Below are positions 15,990-24,019 of a DNA stretch of 53,419 bases, piece by piece. Under the pieces are notes generated by a model that saw nothing but the letters and a program-made list of their open reading frames with translations, did no database searches and had not been told where the DNA came from. A program made the position numbers and the translations under genes. The stretch's first letter is position 1; each line of letters starts with the position of its first letter. This DNA comes from Oceanibaculum pacificum (GTDB taxonomy: Bacteria; Pseudomonadota; Alphaproteobacteria; Oceanibaculales; Oceanibaculaceae), in contig NZ_LPXN01000024.1 in assembly GCF_001618175.1 (NCBI RefSeq), forward strand, positions 1-53,419, written 5' to 3'.

Positions 15990-16643
15990 ATGACTCTCTT
16001 CATCGGGACCATTTCTAAAAAAGGCGGCGTCGGCAAAAGCACGCTGGCACGGCTCATCGCGCGCGAGTACGCGCTGGCGGGCTGGAACGTGAAGATCGCC
16101 GACCTCGACATCCAACAGGGCACCAGCTTCAGTTGGCAGGCGCGGCGTCTTCAGCGCAGCGTCGATCCGGTCGTGGCAGTCGAACGCTTCGGCACAGTCG
16201 GCCAGGCCGTGAAGGCGGCGGCTGGCTATGATCTGATGATCTTGGACGGCCCGCCGCACGCCACGATGGGGACTCTCCAAATTGCCGAAGCGAGCACACT
16301 GGTCGTGTTGCCCACAGGACTTGCGCTCGACGATCTGGAGCCCACGGTTCTGCTCGCTCATGAACTGACCATGAAAGGGGTGCCGGTTGACAGGATCGCG
16401 ATCGCGTTCTCTCGCGTCGGCGACAGCGAAAGCGAGCTTGCCGAGGCAAGCGCCTATGTCCGACAGGCCGGATACCGGCACCTGACAAATGTATTGCCAG
16501 AGAAGACGGGCTTCCGCCGCGCCAGTGACGAAGGCCGCGCCCCGACGGAAACGCGCTTCCCCTCCCTCAACGAGCGGGCGGAAGCCATCGCTCACGAGAT
16601 TGCTGACTTAATCGAGACAAGAGCCGACAGGGAGGCTGCATAA
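15990..16643 (+). CDS. parA: ParA-family partition ATPase
   Basis: A 217-aa short ParA (type Ib, without an N-terminal HTH) with deviant Walker A KKGGVGKST at 10-18, the ADLDIQQG region (about 37-45) and LILDGPPH near 85. It would segregate the element when it replicates as a plasmid. The ATG at 15990 begins the conserved MTLFIGTISKK; the frame is open further upstream without conservation. A ribbon-helix-helix gene starts one base after its stop, forming a parA-parG-like operon with a repeat-rich site upstream. Confidence 0.9.
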   Translation: MTLFIGTISKKGGVGKSTLARLIAREYALAGWNVKIADLDIQQGTSFSWQARRLQRSVDPVVAVERFGTVGQAVKAAAGYDLMILDGPPHATMGTLQIAEASTLVVLPTGLALDDLEPTVLLAHELTMKGVPVDRIAIAFSRVGDSESELAEASAYVRQAGYRHLTNVLPEKTGFRRASDEGRAPTETRFPSLNERAEAIAHEIADLIETRADREAA

Positions 16644-16644
16644 C

Positions 16645-16872
16645 ATGACCAAGATTCTGCCGCCCCATCGAACCGGCAAAGGATTGCCCCCTGCGCCCGC
16701 ACAGGTCGTTCACAACCTCGACCGCGCCGAAGCCGGCACGTTGAAGCCGCTCAATTTCAAGGTCAGCCCGGAGTTTCACCGCGAGTTCAAAGCCTACGCA
16801 GCAGTTCAAGGCGTCTCGATGCTGGATATTTTGAAGGAAGGTTTCGCGCTCGTTAAGCAGCGGCGCGGCTAA
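16645..16872 (+). CDS. Ribbon-helix-helix partner of ParA
   Basis: A 75-aa protein with a flexible basic N-terminus and a C-terminal RHH fold (PLNFKVSPEFHREFKAYAAV, then LDILKEGFALVK), like ParG-type centromere-binding proteins. It starts one base after parA, so the two are co-translated. It probably binds the repeats at 15908-15954 and both partitions the element and represses its own operon. The assignment rests on fold pattern and position. Confidence 0.75.
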   Translation: MTKILPPHRTGKGLPPAPAQVVHNLDRAEAGTLKPLNFKVSPEFHREFKAYAAVQGVSMLDILKEGFALVKQRRG

Positions 16873-16910
16873 AAAGCAGTCGCCATATAGGTATTCGTCG
16901 GCGAAAAACA

Positions 16911-16930
16911 AGCTGTGAAGGTTTACAGGT
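16911..16930 (+). promoter_or_regulatory. Second lux box, before the coupling-protein gene
   Basis: The plus strand reads AGCTGTGAAGGTTTACAGGT, identical at 16 of 20 positions to the luxI box including the GAGG/GAAGG-TT centre. It lies in the 265-bp gap between the partition operon and traG, pointing to LuxR-AHL activation of the type IV coupling protein. Confidence 0.7.
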
Positions 16931-17137
16931 TACGCTGCGAATACTTCATCCCAATAACAGTATCAGGAAGGCGTTGCCGACCCCTCATTTGGCAAAGTCG
17001 TCAGACAGGAATGCGACGAACGGGATCGGCAACACTTCCATTATTGTCTCAATCGAGACGAATTACCACACGTCAGCCAATGTAATTTTTGTCTCCCCCA
17101 TAAGCCCTTGGCAAAGTCAACTACCAAGGAATGCACC

Positions 17138-18733
17138 ATGGGGCATATACGTCTGCTGTGGCGCCTCGTCAGGCTTGTCCTCGTCGAGCTGCCCATCTGC
17201 CTGCTTATCGCAGCACTCATCTGGTCGATTATCGACAATCTCACTTACGGGCTTGACCGGCTGCTCGTGCTCGGCACGGCCGGGACAATCGCGTTTGCGG
17301 CAATTCTCTACTTCGCGCACCGACTCCTCAAAACGCCCTCTGACGCGCATGGCACGGCCGCGTTTGCAACGTCTGCCGATATCGGCCGCGCGAGACTGCG
17401 GTCGCATGGCGTGATCCTCGGCAAGAAGGGTGGACGCTTCGTCCGCTTCGATAGGCCGGGTCACATGCTCACCTTCGCACCAACACGGTCGGGTAAGGGC
17501 GTGGGCGTTGTGATTCCCAACCTGCTCGACCATCCGGGTTCGGTGGTGGTGACGGATATCAAGGGTGAGAATTTCCGCATCACCGCGCGGCACCGCGGCA
17601 CGCTGGGACCGGTATATGCCTTCGCACCGTTCGACCCGGACATCGAAAGCGCCTGCTACAACCCGGTGGAGTTCATCCGGACCGGCACCGTCAACGATGT
17701 GGACGATGCGCGACTGATCGCAGAAATGATCGTGGCGCCCGACGGCCATGAGCCGAACCACTGGGAGCGCGAGGCGCGAGTGCTTGTCACCGGGCTGCTG
17801 CTTCACATTGCCCATGACCTCCCGTCCAACCGGCGCAACCTGCGTGAGCTGCGGGTTCTGCTCATGCGGTCGCGCGAGGGGTTCGACGGCGTCCTCGCCG
17901 GCATGGTCGATGCCAAGCACCCCATCGTTCAGCGGATTGCCGAGGGGTTCTCCCAGAAGGAGAACAAGGAGCGCTCGGCAGTCATCTCGACAGCCCAGAC
18001 CAGGACGGAAGTGTTCGACAGCCCGCAGCTCGGAGCGATCACCAGCCGCTCCACCTTCCGGCTGGAGGACCTGAAGAACGGCGTCATGTCGGTCTTCCTG
18101 ATCATCCCGCCGGAGTATGTCTCCGTCTATCAGCCCTTTCTGCGCTTGATGGTTGGCCTCACCACGGCTGCGATGACCCGCAACAAGCGGATACCCCGAC
18201 ATCCGGTGCTGTTCCTGCTCGATGAGCTGCCCGCCCTCGGCGCGATGCGGCCGATTGAGGACGGGATCGGCTATCTGGCCGGCTACGGGGCGCATCTATG
18301 GCTATTCGTCCAGGACCTCGACCAGCTCCAGAAGACCTATCGCAAGTGGCGCTCGATGATCGCCAACTGCGCGGTGCGGCAAGCCTTCAACGTTCAGGAC
18401 GATGAGACGGCGCTTTTGCTTTCGCTCATGCTCGGCCAACGCACGGTGAAAGTCTCCAGCGGCGGCAAGAGCGGGCGGTTCCCATTGCTGGCCTTGGCAT
18501 CCAACTACAGCGAACAGCACAACGAGATTGGGCGGCCACTGCTGGCTCCGTCCGAAATCATGTTGCTGCCGGAAAGCTGCCAGCTCCTCTTCGTACAAGG
18601 CTGCCGGCCCATCCTGGCAGAGAAGCTCCGTTATTTCGAGGAACGCGCCTTCAAGGGGCGCTGGACGCCGTGGCGGATGGCAGCGGCAAAGGACGATCCC
18701 GATGCGCTGATAGCCGCCACCATGATGAAATAA
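17138..18733 (+). CDS. traG: Type IV coupling protein, VirD4/TraG family, membrane-anchored
   Basis: A 531-aa conjugative coupling ATPase that links relaxase-DNA to a type IV secretion channel at the inner membrane. Two N-terminal membrane helices (about 12-35 and 43-62) precede the ATPase domain, with Walker A PTRSGKG at 114-120 and Walker B VLFLLDELPALG near 357-368. The ATG at 17138 follows AAGGA and starts directly before the first membrane helix; an upstream TTG at 17108 is less likely. A lux box lies about 210 bp upstream. The leader also contains the direct repeat TTGGCAAAGTC (16989-16999, 17108-17118). No VirB genes accompany it. Confidence 0.93.
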   Translation: MGHIRLLWRLVRLVLVELPICLLIAALIWSIIDNLTYGLDRLLVLGTAGTIAFAAILYFAHRLLKTPSDAHGTAAFATSADIGRARLRSHGVILGKKGGRFVRFDRPGHMLTFAPTRSGKGVGVVIPNLLDHPGSVVVTDIKGENFRITARHRGTLGPVYAFAPFDPDIESACYNPVEFIRTGTVNDVDDARLIAEMIVAPDGHEPNHWEREARVLVTGLLLHIAHDLPSNRRNLRELRVLLMRSREGFDGVLAGMVDAKHPIVQRIAEGFSQKENKERSAVISTAQTRTEVFDSPQLGAITSRSTFRLEDLKNGVMSVFLIIPPEYVSVYQPFLRLMVGLTTAAMTRNKRIPRHPVLFLLDELPALGAMRPIEDGIGYLAGYGAHLWLFVQDLDQLQKTYRKWRSMIANCAVRQAFNVQDDETALLLSLMLGQRTVKVSSGGKSGRFPLLALASNYSEQHNEIGRPLLAPSEIMLLPESCQLLFVQGCRPILAEKLRYFEERAFKGRWTPWRMAAAKDDPDALIAATMMK

Positions 18734-18748
18734 CGAAAGGATGAATTA

Positions 18749-19120
18749 ATGAAATCGTTCAATCATGATACTGGCGCCTATGCGTTCGTCGGCCTGCTCC
18801 TCGCCACGGTCTGGGCCATTCCGCTGGCTGTCTTCCTCCATCGCGACGCGCATGGAAGCCAGATGGAATTGCCCCGTTGCGACGAAGCGCGGTCCCTCGA
18901 TCAGGTGAGAGGGGCGCTCGAAGCTCAAGGCGGCCGAACTGTTCTCGGTCTCTACGCCGCATCGGAAGCGATTGGCGGCGTCAACCGCGATTACCGGCGT
19001 TGCACGGCAACTGTGGCGACGAGCGATGGGGAAGTCCACCTGAGGTTCATCATCGGCTGGCATGACCGGCGGAACGGCATTCCCTTCTGGACAGGGGAAA
19101 GCCTGTTGCCGCCTCCATAG
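18749..19120 (+). CDS. Small membrane-anchored or exported protein downstream of traG
   Basis: A 123-aa unrecognised protein with one N-terminal hydrophobic segment (AFVGLLLATVWAIPLAVFL) and a periplasmic-looking remainder with two cysteines (C44, C83, approximate) that could form a disulfide. It begins 15 bp after traG with a GAAAGG ribosome binding site, so it is co-transcribed. Proteins in this position in TraG-containing plasmid operons are often annotated only as hypothetical. Confidence 0.65.
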   Translation: MKSFNHDTGAYAFVGLLLATVWAIPLAVFLHRDAHGSQMELPRCDEARSLDQVRGALEAQGGRTVLGLYAASEAIGGVNRDYRRCTATVATSDGEVHLRFIIGWHDRRNGIPFWTGESLLPPP

Positions 19121-19133
19121 GGCCGGCCCTTGC

Positions 19134-19158
19134 AATGTACTCCATTTGTGCGTACATT
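19134..19158 (+). promoter_or_regulatory. Promoter/operator of the tacAT pair
   Basis: AATGTAC (19134-19140) and GTACATT (19152-19158) form a perfect inverted repeat with 11 bp between. They overlap a promoter (TTGCAA at 19130-19135, 17-bp spacer, TACATT at 19153-19158). RHH antitoxins repress by binding such repeats over their own promoter. Confidence 0.7.
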
Positions 19159-19187
19159 ATAGGAGAGTCCACAGAAGGAGTAAGGCC

Positions 19188-19469
19188 ATGCCCCGCGCTG
19201 CGGAAACCAAGGATGACCGGCTACAGGTGCGCCTCGACGCCGAGTCGAAAAGTGTGCTTCAGCGCGCGGCAAGCTACCGGCACAAGACGGTCAGCCAGTT
19301 CGTGCTCGCGACGGCCATGGAAGAAGCCGAGAAGGTGATCCGCGAGAACGAGGTCGTCACTCTTTCCGGCCCGGACTGGAAAGTCTTCTATGACGCGCTG
19401 ACCAATCCGCCGGCGCCCAACGCGGCGCTGCGCAAGGCATTCGCCAAGTACAAGAAGGCGACCGGATGA
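19188..19469 (+). CDS. tacA: DUF1778 antitoxin, ribbon-helix-helix
   Basis: A 93-aa TacA-type antitoxin. The N-terminal RHH (RLQVRLDAESKSVLQRAASY, then KTVSQFVLATAMEEAE) binds the operator. The C-terminal helices (LSGPDWKVFYDALTNPPAPN) wrap the acetyltransferase toxin. The ATG at 19188 follows AGAAGGAG. It overlaps the toxin gene by 4 bp. It would neutralise the toxin and stabilise the island. Confidence 0.9.
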   Translation: MPRAAETKDDRLQVRLDAESKSVLQRAASYRHKTVSQFVLATAMEEAEKVIRENEVVTLSGPDWKVFYDALTNPPAPNAALRKAFAKYKKATG

Positions 19470-19987
19470 GCCGGGCGCAAGCGCCATGGCAGGTCCTGCC
19501 GCTCGACAGCAAGGCGCATGATCGAACGGCCTTCTCCTGCGGCGCGCCTGAGCTCGACCGCTACATCCGGGAGCACGCTTCGCAGGATGTGAAGCGGGAC
19601 GTGGCCCGCGTCTTCGTCGCCCTGCAAGCCGGAAAGCCGACCGTGTGCGGCTACTACAGCCTGAGCGCCACCAGCTTTCAGCGGGACAGTCTCCCGGCCG
19701 ACCAGGCGAAGCGCTTGCCGCGTTACCCCGTACCGGCCGCCTTGCTCGGCCGACTGGCCGTGGATGACGGCATGAAGGGCAAAGGGCTGGGCGCTTTCCT
19801 GCTCATGGATGCCCTGAATCGCATCCTGCTTGCAACGCAGACCTTGGCCGTTCATGCCCTGATCGTCGATGCGAAAGACGACGCAGCCACCAGCTTCTAT
19901 CGCAAGTACGGCTTCATCGCGTTCACTGGCAGCGAACGGCGTCTCTTCCTGCCCATGGCGACGATACGCCAGCTATTGAGCATCTGA
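19466..19987 (+). CDS. tacT: GNAT acetyltransferase toxin
   Basis: A 173-aa GNAT-fold protein of the TacT/AtaT group, which blocks translation by acetylating the amino acid on charged tRNA. It starts with FSCGAPELDRYIREHASQD, carries the acetyl-CoA loop with KGKGLGAFLL near 110-119 and ends with the FYRKYGF signature near 147. The ATG overlaps the antitoxin stop (ATGA). Full length and apparently intact. Confidence 0.9.
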   Translation: MSRAQAPWQVLPLDSKAHDRTAFSCGAPELDRYIREHASQDVKRDVARVFVALQAGKPTVCGYYSLSATSFQRDSLPADQAKRLPRYPVPAALLGRLAVDDGMKGKGLGAFLLMDALNRILLATQTLAVHALIVDAKDDAATSFYRKYGFIAFTGSERRLFLPMATIRQLLSI

Positions 19988-20128
19988 CGAATAGAGATCG
20001 TCGCGCCCTCAACAGAGCGGACCTGCGGAAGCAGGACAACTCACGCCATCAAGCGGTCGGCGTATAGCCTCGGCCCTGAACGTGCTTTTACGATGGGAGC
20101 CGGCTGGCCCGTCGGCGACACACGCCTT

Positions 20129-20440
20129 CTAGCACGCTGCCGCTGCTCCTGGCTTGTCGAACCGCCACACGGTCTCTACGACAGAGTGAGCGGGCAGACT
20201 ATCCTTGTTCACCAGCCGCAGTGTCAGGGTCTGTTCTTCCTCATTGCAGGTTTCCACCAGAATCTCGCCATCCCCGACTGGGAAATGCTGGTGCAGAAGA
20301 CAGATGCTGAAACGTTCGATCCTTCCGTGGCGAACGAGCACGGCTCGAATATCGTCGAGGCAAGCCCGATCCGCTTCGGAAACAGGTGCGACATCGTCGA
20401 TGTGAGGAAGCCCTTGGTAAGCAAGCGCAAGGATGGTCAT
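20129..20440 (-). CDS. Conserved hypothetical protein
   Basis: A 103-aa protein, hydrophilic and without export signal (core RAVLVRHGRIERFSICLLHQ, then HFPVGDGEILVETC). I judge it coding because its composition is protein-like and the opposite-strand frame is not. The LLHQHFP...EILVE pattern recalls small proteins of proteobacterial accessory regions, but I know no function. It is transcribed convergently to tacT, and 140 bp between them show nothing further. Confidence 0.55.
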   Translation of the reverse strand: MTILALAYQGLPHIDDVAPVSEADRACLDDIRAVLVRHGRIERFSICLLHQHFPVGDGEILVETCNEEEQTLTLRLVNKDSLPAHSVVETVWRFDKPGAAAAC

Positions 20441-20521
20441 TTGTCGTCCTCCCTGTCATTCACGCTGTTCGGGTCTGATTGCATAAGACACTGCATGAAA
20501 TTTGCGGGAGGCTATTTTGCC

Positions 20522-20854
20522 ATGCAGGGTCTGGCGAACAAGTGGCGACAAGCAGACGCGAGAGAGGACATCCTCCAATCCGCCAGGGACTTTCATCAAG
20601 CAGCGGTCGAGCGGGAGACCCGCGCCAGGGAGTGTCTGGAGCGAATGAAGGTTGAGGACGTGCCGAATGGGATTCGATCCTGTCTATCGCGCGGGGGCCG
20701 TATTCTCGGGCTTCCGCTCGACAACGCTTTCCTTGGAACCCACGCGCTGTCAGCGTTTCTTGAATGGTGCGACAATCATGACCTGCGCGCGTTTATAGAG
20801 GTGCAGAACCGGGATCAGGCACTACTTCTCATCGCTCCGAAAGAGTGCCGGTAA
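20522..20854 (+). CDS. Hypothetical helical protein
   Basis: A 110-aa unrecognised protein; the first half is a long charged helix (REDILQSARDFHQAAVERET), the second half mixed. GGGAGG ten bases before the ATG at 20522 supports this start over the ATG at 20495. The end is convergent with the next minus-strand gene. No export signal. Confidence 0.5.
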   Translation: MQGLANKWRQADAREDILQSARDFHQAAVERETRARECLERMKVEDVPNGIRSCLSRGGRILGLPLDNAFLGTHALSAFLEWCDNHDLRAFIEVQNRDQALLLIAPKECR

Positions 20855-20906
20855 CCAGTCGCGGGAGGCAGATATCGGCCGGTGAATCTCGCCATCCCCA
20901 AGACTG

Positions 20907-21521
20907 TCATGACTCGCGGAAGCCCCAGTCGCGTGCGTGGTACAGGGCGCAGACCGCGCCAATCAGCGCATTCGCCTGAGACAGGCTGAATACCTCTGGC
21001 TCGAAACCGCCCGCCCAATCCAACATGTCCCGATGTTCCGGATGCTCGGGATCGGCCAGTGCGCCCAAGAATTCCGGATAGCGATGGACACCGCCGCAAT
21101 CCTCCGGGGGACAGGCGCGCTCGCCGGCGATGCAGCGCGGCAGTTGGCGCACGGCGGCGGGAGCGACAATATCCTCGACCGTGACCAAGTGCCTCCAGTC
21201 GTCGCCGAAGTCGTAGACATAAAGGAACTGCATCCCTTTGGTGAGGACCGCCCGCAGCGTGTGCTTCCGCTCGTCCGCGTAGCCGTCCTCCGGACCGAGA
21301 CTGTCGTCCTCCGGCACCTCGAAGCGCTTTCCGTCGATCTCGAACATATGCAGGTGATAATCCTGCCAGCCCATGGCCCCCTGCAGGACGGCATGCAATT
21401 CGCGCAGGGTCAGCGCGGCCGGAACGATGACGCGCCGCCAGATTGCCGGCTCGATGCCCTCGATCTGGACCTTGAGCTGGAATGCCGCGTTGGCGGCGGC
21501 GCGCTTCGTCTTGCCGGGCAT
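20907..21521 (-). CDS. Plasmid pRiA4b ORF-3 family protein
   Basis: A 204-aa protein matching the pRiA4b ORF-3-like fold: FQLKVQIEGIEPAIWRRVIV at the start, the LRELHAVLQGAMGWQDYHLH segment, FLYVYDFGDDWRH in the middle, and a cysteine pair near 130-145 (CIAGERACPPEDCGG). The family is common on plasmids and islands of alphaproteobacteria and its function is unknown. It is a single gene next to the copper operon on the same strand but 26 bp beyond the cytochrome gene, so read-through is possible. Confidence 0.85.
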   Translation of the reverse strand: MPGKTKRAAANAAFQLKVQIEGIEPAIWRRVIVPAALTLRELHAVLQGAMGWQDYHLHMFEIDGKRFEVPEDDSLGPEDGYADERKHTLRAVLTKGMQFLYVYDFGDDWRHLVTVEDIVAPAAVRQLPRCIAGERACPPEDCGGVHRYPEFLGALADPEHPEHRDMLDWAGGFEPEVFSLSQANALIGAVCALYHARDWGFRES

Positions 21522-21547
21522 ACGTAACCCCCTCTTCCTACAAGCCG

Positions 21548-22024
21548 TCAGCGTCCATCTTGCCTAGTTCGGCGATCAATGTCCGCCTGTCGTGCCTGGA
21601 TGGCCTGGGGCCATCGACTCTTGACAAATGCAAGCGCGGCCAGGATTTCATTGTCGGTCAGTATGTCCGCATAGGCCGGCATGTCGCTCTCGTAGCCGGG
21701 TACCAAGGCGCCGACGCCCTCCTTCGTGATGCGCAACAGAACTTCATCGGCATGATGCCAAGTGTGTCCGGACTCATCGTGAGGTGGAGCCGGCAACCGC
21801 CCATCGGGCCGACGCATCTGCCAGTTCGGCTGGCCTTCCAGATTCGTTCCGTGACAGGCGGCACAATGTTCGCGATAGACGCGTTCGCCCATCGCAACCG
21901 CTTGCGGGTCTTTCGGATCGGCCCGGCCAGATAGTGAGCGCTGGTCAACACTGCCGAGGAAGACCGCGACAGCCACTACGGTACTGGCTGCTACAGTCCC
22001 GACGAGGATCACCGTCCACTTCAC
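21548..22024 (-). CDS. Membrane-anchored c-type cytochrome of the copper operon
   Basis: A 158-aa monohaem cytochrome c with an N-terminal membrane or signal helix (VILVGTVAASTVVAVAVFLG) and the haem motif CAACH; a methionine ligand is likely in the DMPAYADILTDNEI segment. The GTG at 22024 overlaps the previous stop (GTGA), favouring it over the GTG at 22045. As last gene of the copper operon it may pass electrons from periplasmic copper oxidation by CopA or pseudoazurin; this is inference. Confidence 0.85.
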   Translation of the reverse strand: MKWTVILVGTVAASTVVAVAVFLGSVDQRSLSGRADPKDPQAVAMGERVYREHCAACHGTNLEGQPNWQMRRPDGRLPAPPHDESGHTWHHADEVLLRITKEGVGALVPGYESDMPAYADILTDNEILAALAFVKSRWPQAIQARQADIDRRTRQDGR

Positions 22025-22950
22025 GGCGCCCCGAGCCGCCGCCACGTCCGGCCCCCGTCATCGCTGGTCAGCAGCTCATTATTCTGTGTCGATGCGTACT
22101 GACGCGCTGGATCAACGGGATCGACAGCGAAATGTAGGAGGTATCTGTCCCCGAAACCGTTGCTCAAGGTCTGCCAATTGAGAGATGGCTCCTCCGCGCG
22201 AAGCAGGCCGCGGCCAAGCATGAACGCATAGACTGCCCCGTCTGTCGCGACCTCGACCATGCTGAACGCGCGGCGCAAAAGGTGGGCAGGCTGCCATACA
22301 CGGCCGCCATCCTCACTGACGAGCAGTCCTTGCTGTGTCGCAGCGTAGAGCCGCGTAACGGAGGTGGACGATGCGGCGAGATCGATCAGGCCGTCCGGCA
22401 CCGGCCCGACAAGGCTCCAGTTGCGTCCACCGTCTCGACTGACCTGAAGCCCGCCATGAGCGCCGTAGATCACGTTCGGATTGGCTTTGCTCACGTCCAT
22501 CTGATGGAAATCAACAGGCCCTCCGATTCCCTGCGACAGCATAGTCCAGTTCCTGCCGCCATCCGTGGATACGACGAAGCCAAGGTTTCCGCCATGTGCC
22601 GGATGCCCGCTCGCGTACAGCTTCGTCTCGTCGGCCGGGTGCGGCGTGAAGCCCATGAAGTCGTCGCGTCGCTCGGAGACGGGTTCGACTGTTGCGGTTT
22701 CGAGGCGCATCGCATGTAAGCCGTGATGCGTGGCAATGAGAAGACGCCGGCTATCGGCGAGATCGACCGCGAGGCCGTGAATGTGCGTAGATCGCAACAG
22801 TTCGCTCACGGGAACGGCCGGTTGCGCGTGAGCGGGGGGAGTTGCGAGCAACAAGCCGGCAACTATGACCGCCGCGACAGGCACGTATCCGGTTGGAGAA
22901 CATTGTAGATGTACTTTACATCCAATATCTTCAGCCATCAGGAATCCCAA
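22021..22950 (-). CDS. Exported Asp-box (BNR) beta-propeller protein
   Basis: A 309-aa protein of the F510_1955 / sialidase-like type. Four Asp-box repeats are visible (STDGGRNW, SRDGGRNW, SEDGGRVW, SDDGGRTW), as in beta-propellers. A signal peptide spans about 23-43 (VAAVIVAGLLLATPPAHAQP). Annotated glycosyl hydrolase relatives lack proof of activity. In copper islands this gene follows copAB and likely has a periplasmic structural or sensing role. It is 21 bp downstream of the PCuAC-like gene and overlaps the cytochrome gene by 4 bp. Confidence 0.8.
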   Translation of the reverse strand: MGFLMAEDIGCKVHLQCSPTGYVPVAAVIVAGLLLATPPAHAQPAVPVSELLRSTHIHGLAVDLADSRRLLIATHHGLHAMRLETATVEPVSERRDDFMGFTPHPADETKLYASGHPAHGGNLGFVVSTDGGRNWTMLSQGIGGPVDFHQMDVSKANPNVIYGAHGGLQVSRDGGRNWSLVGPVPDGLIDLAASSTSVTRLYAATQQGLLVSEDGGRVWQPAHLLRRAFSMVEVATDGAVYAFMLGRGLLRAEEPSLNWQTLSNGFGDRYLLHFAVDPVDPARQYASTQNNELLTSDDGGRTWRRLGAP

Positions 22951-22971
22951 TCTCGATCCATCTCATTCGCC

Positions 22972-23562
22972 TCAACAGTCAATCATGCGAGAGGATTCTT
23001 GTTCGCCCATTCGTGAGTGAACATGGACCTCTGCAACAATACGAGCGTTCACAAAACTGAGTTCCAGTTCAAAAACATCCCCCGCATCGAGACTGCTTTC
23101 TAGGGGACATAGCTCATACCAAAGGTGCGATGTCGTCAGGTCGAGCACCTCCCCTGCTGGCACGCTGATCGATTGAAGTTCGGTGGTGGCCTGGTCTCCG
23201 ATTCGGGCGACGAGCCTTGAGTTTTTCGCGATCCGGGAACTAATGCCCAACAGCACGACGCTTGTACCGCTGTCATTTATCAGTCGAAACCGGACTTCCG
23301 TTGACTTTCCAGCGGGACCGCTCGTGGCATAGGCGTTCTCGACCTGGACGCTATTTCCCAACGACAACGGCGGAGGATCAGCGTAAGCATCGCCAGGGCC
23401 TGCGAGAAGGTTGAGAGAGATAACGACCCCCAATACTTGGACGCCTTGTCTCAACCAACGCCAGCCAAGTCGCGCACCGCCGAGTGTCGTGCTTCCCTTC
23501 TTTGTTGTGGACGGAGAGGCGCTCGCCCGGCGCCTCTCCTCCTCTGTTCGGGCCACGGACAT
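22972..23562 (-). CDS. PCu(A)C-like periplasmic protein lacking most copper ligands
   Basis: A 196-aa protein with an N-terminal hydrophobic segment (about 38-57) and a PCu(A)C/DUF461-type domain (VQVENAYATSGPAGKSTEVR, VPAGEVLDL, HLWYEL). True PCu(A)C chaperones bind Cu(I) through an H-M-x10-M-x21-H-x-M set. Here the first His/Met pair and both later methionines are absent and only the HLWYEL histidine remains, with a cysteine close by. It may no longer be a copper chaperone. The start ATG shares its A with the stop of the pseudoazurin gene (TGATG), so translation is coupled. Confidence 0.65.
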   Translation of the reverse strand: MSVARTEEERRRASASPSTTKKGSTTLGGARLGWRWLRQGVQVLGVVISLNLLAGPGDAYADPPPLSLGNSVQVENAYATSGPAGKSTEVRFRLINDSGTSVVLLGISSRIAKNSRLVARIGDQATTELQSISVPAGEVLDLTTSHLWYELCPLESSLDAGDVFELELSFVNARIVAEVHVHSRMGEQESSRMIDC

Positions 23563-24011
23563 CAGGAGCGCCCGACCTGTCCCAGCAGCAATTCAAGCCG
23601 CTGGCGCGCCTTCGGAGGAAGCTTCGCAATGCTCGCACGTGCGGCCTCCGGCACCTCGACCTCGCCTACAACGATGATGCCGACCATGCCGAGCCCGACA
23701 TGGGGCGTGCATTTCACGCCGTAGATGCCAGGCTTGTCGAACGTAACCGCTACCTCCTTGTTGAAGCCGACATTGATTGGTTGACCGCCGCCAGGGCCAA
23801 ACCCTTCTATGGAAACGGCATTGTGACCTTTGTCGATCGGGACGAAGACGACAGTGTCACCCGGTGAGACTCGAATAAAGTCCGGCTCATAGACGAACCG
23901 CTCGCTTCCAGACTGATTGCGCATCTCCATGCGTAATTCCCCGGCCGCCGCCGGGCTACCAAGCATCAGTACGATGGCGAAAGCGGATAGACCTCTTGGA
24001 AACATAGCCAT
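23562..24011 (-). CDS. Pseudoazurin-type blue copper protein
   Basis: A 149-aa cupredoxin with a cleavable signal peptide (to about residue 23, SPAAAGEL). The type 1 copper ligands are all visible: His in IDKGHNAVSIEG, then Cys, His and Met in GVKCTPHVGLGM. The C-terminal helical extension is typical of pseudoazurins. It is a periplasmic electron carrier; in this operon it may feed the CopA oxidase or the cytochrome. It lies 8 bp after copB. Confidence 0.85.
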   Translation of the reverse strand: MAMFPRGLSAFAIVLMLGSPAAAGELRMEMRNQSGSERFVYEPDFIRVSPGDTVVFVPIDKGHNAVSIEGFGPGGGQPINVGFNKEVAVTFDKPGIYGVKCTPHVGLGMVGIIVVGEVEVPEAARASIAKLPPKARQRLELLLGQVGRS

Positions 24012-24019
24012 CCCCTGCG

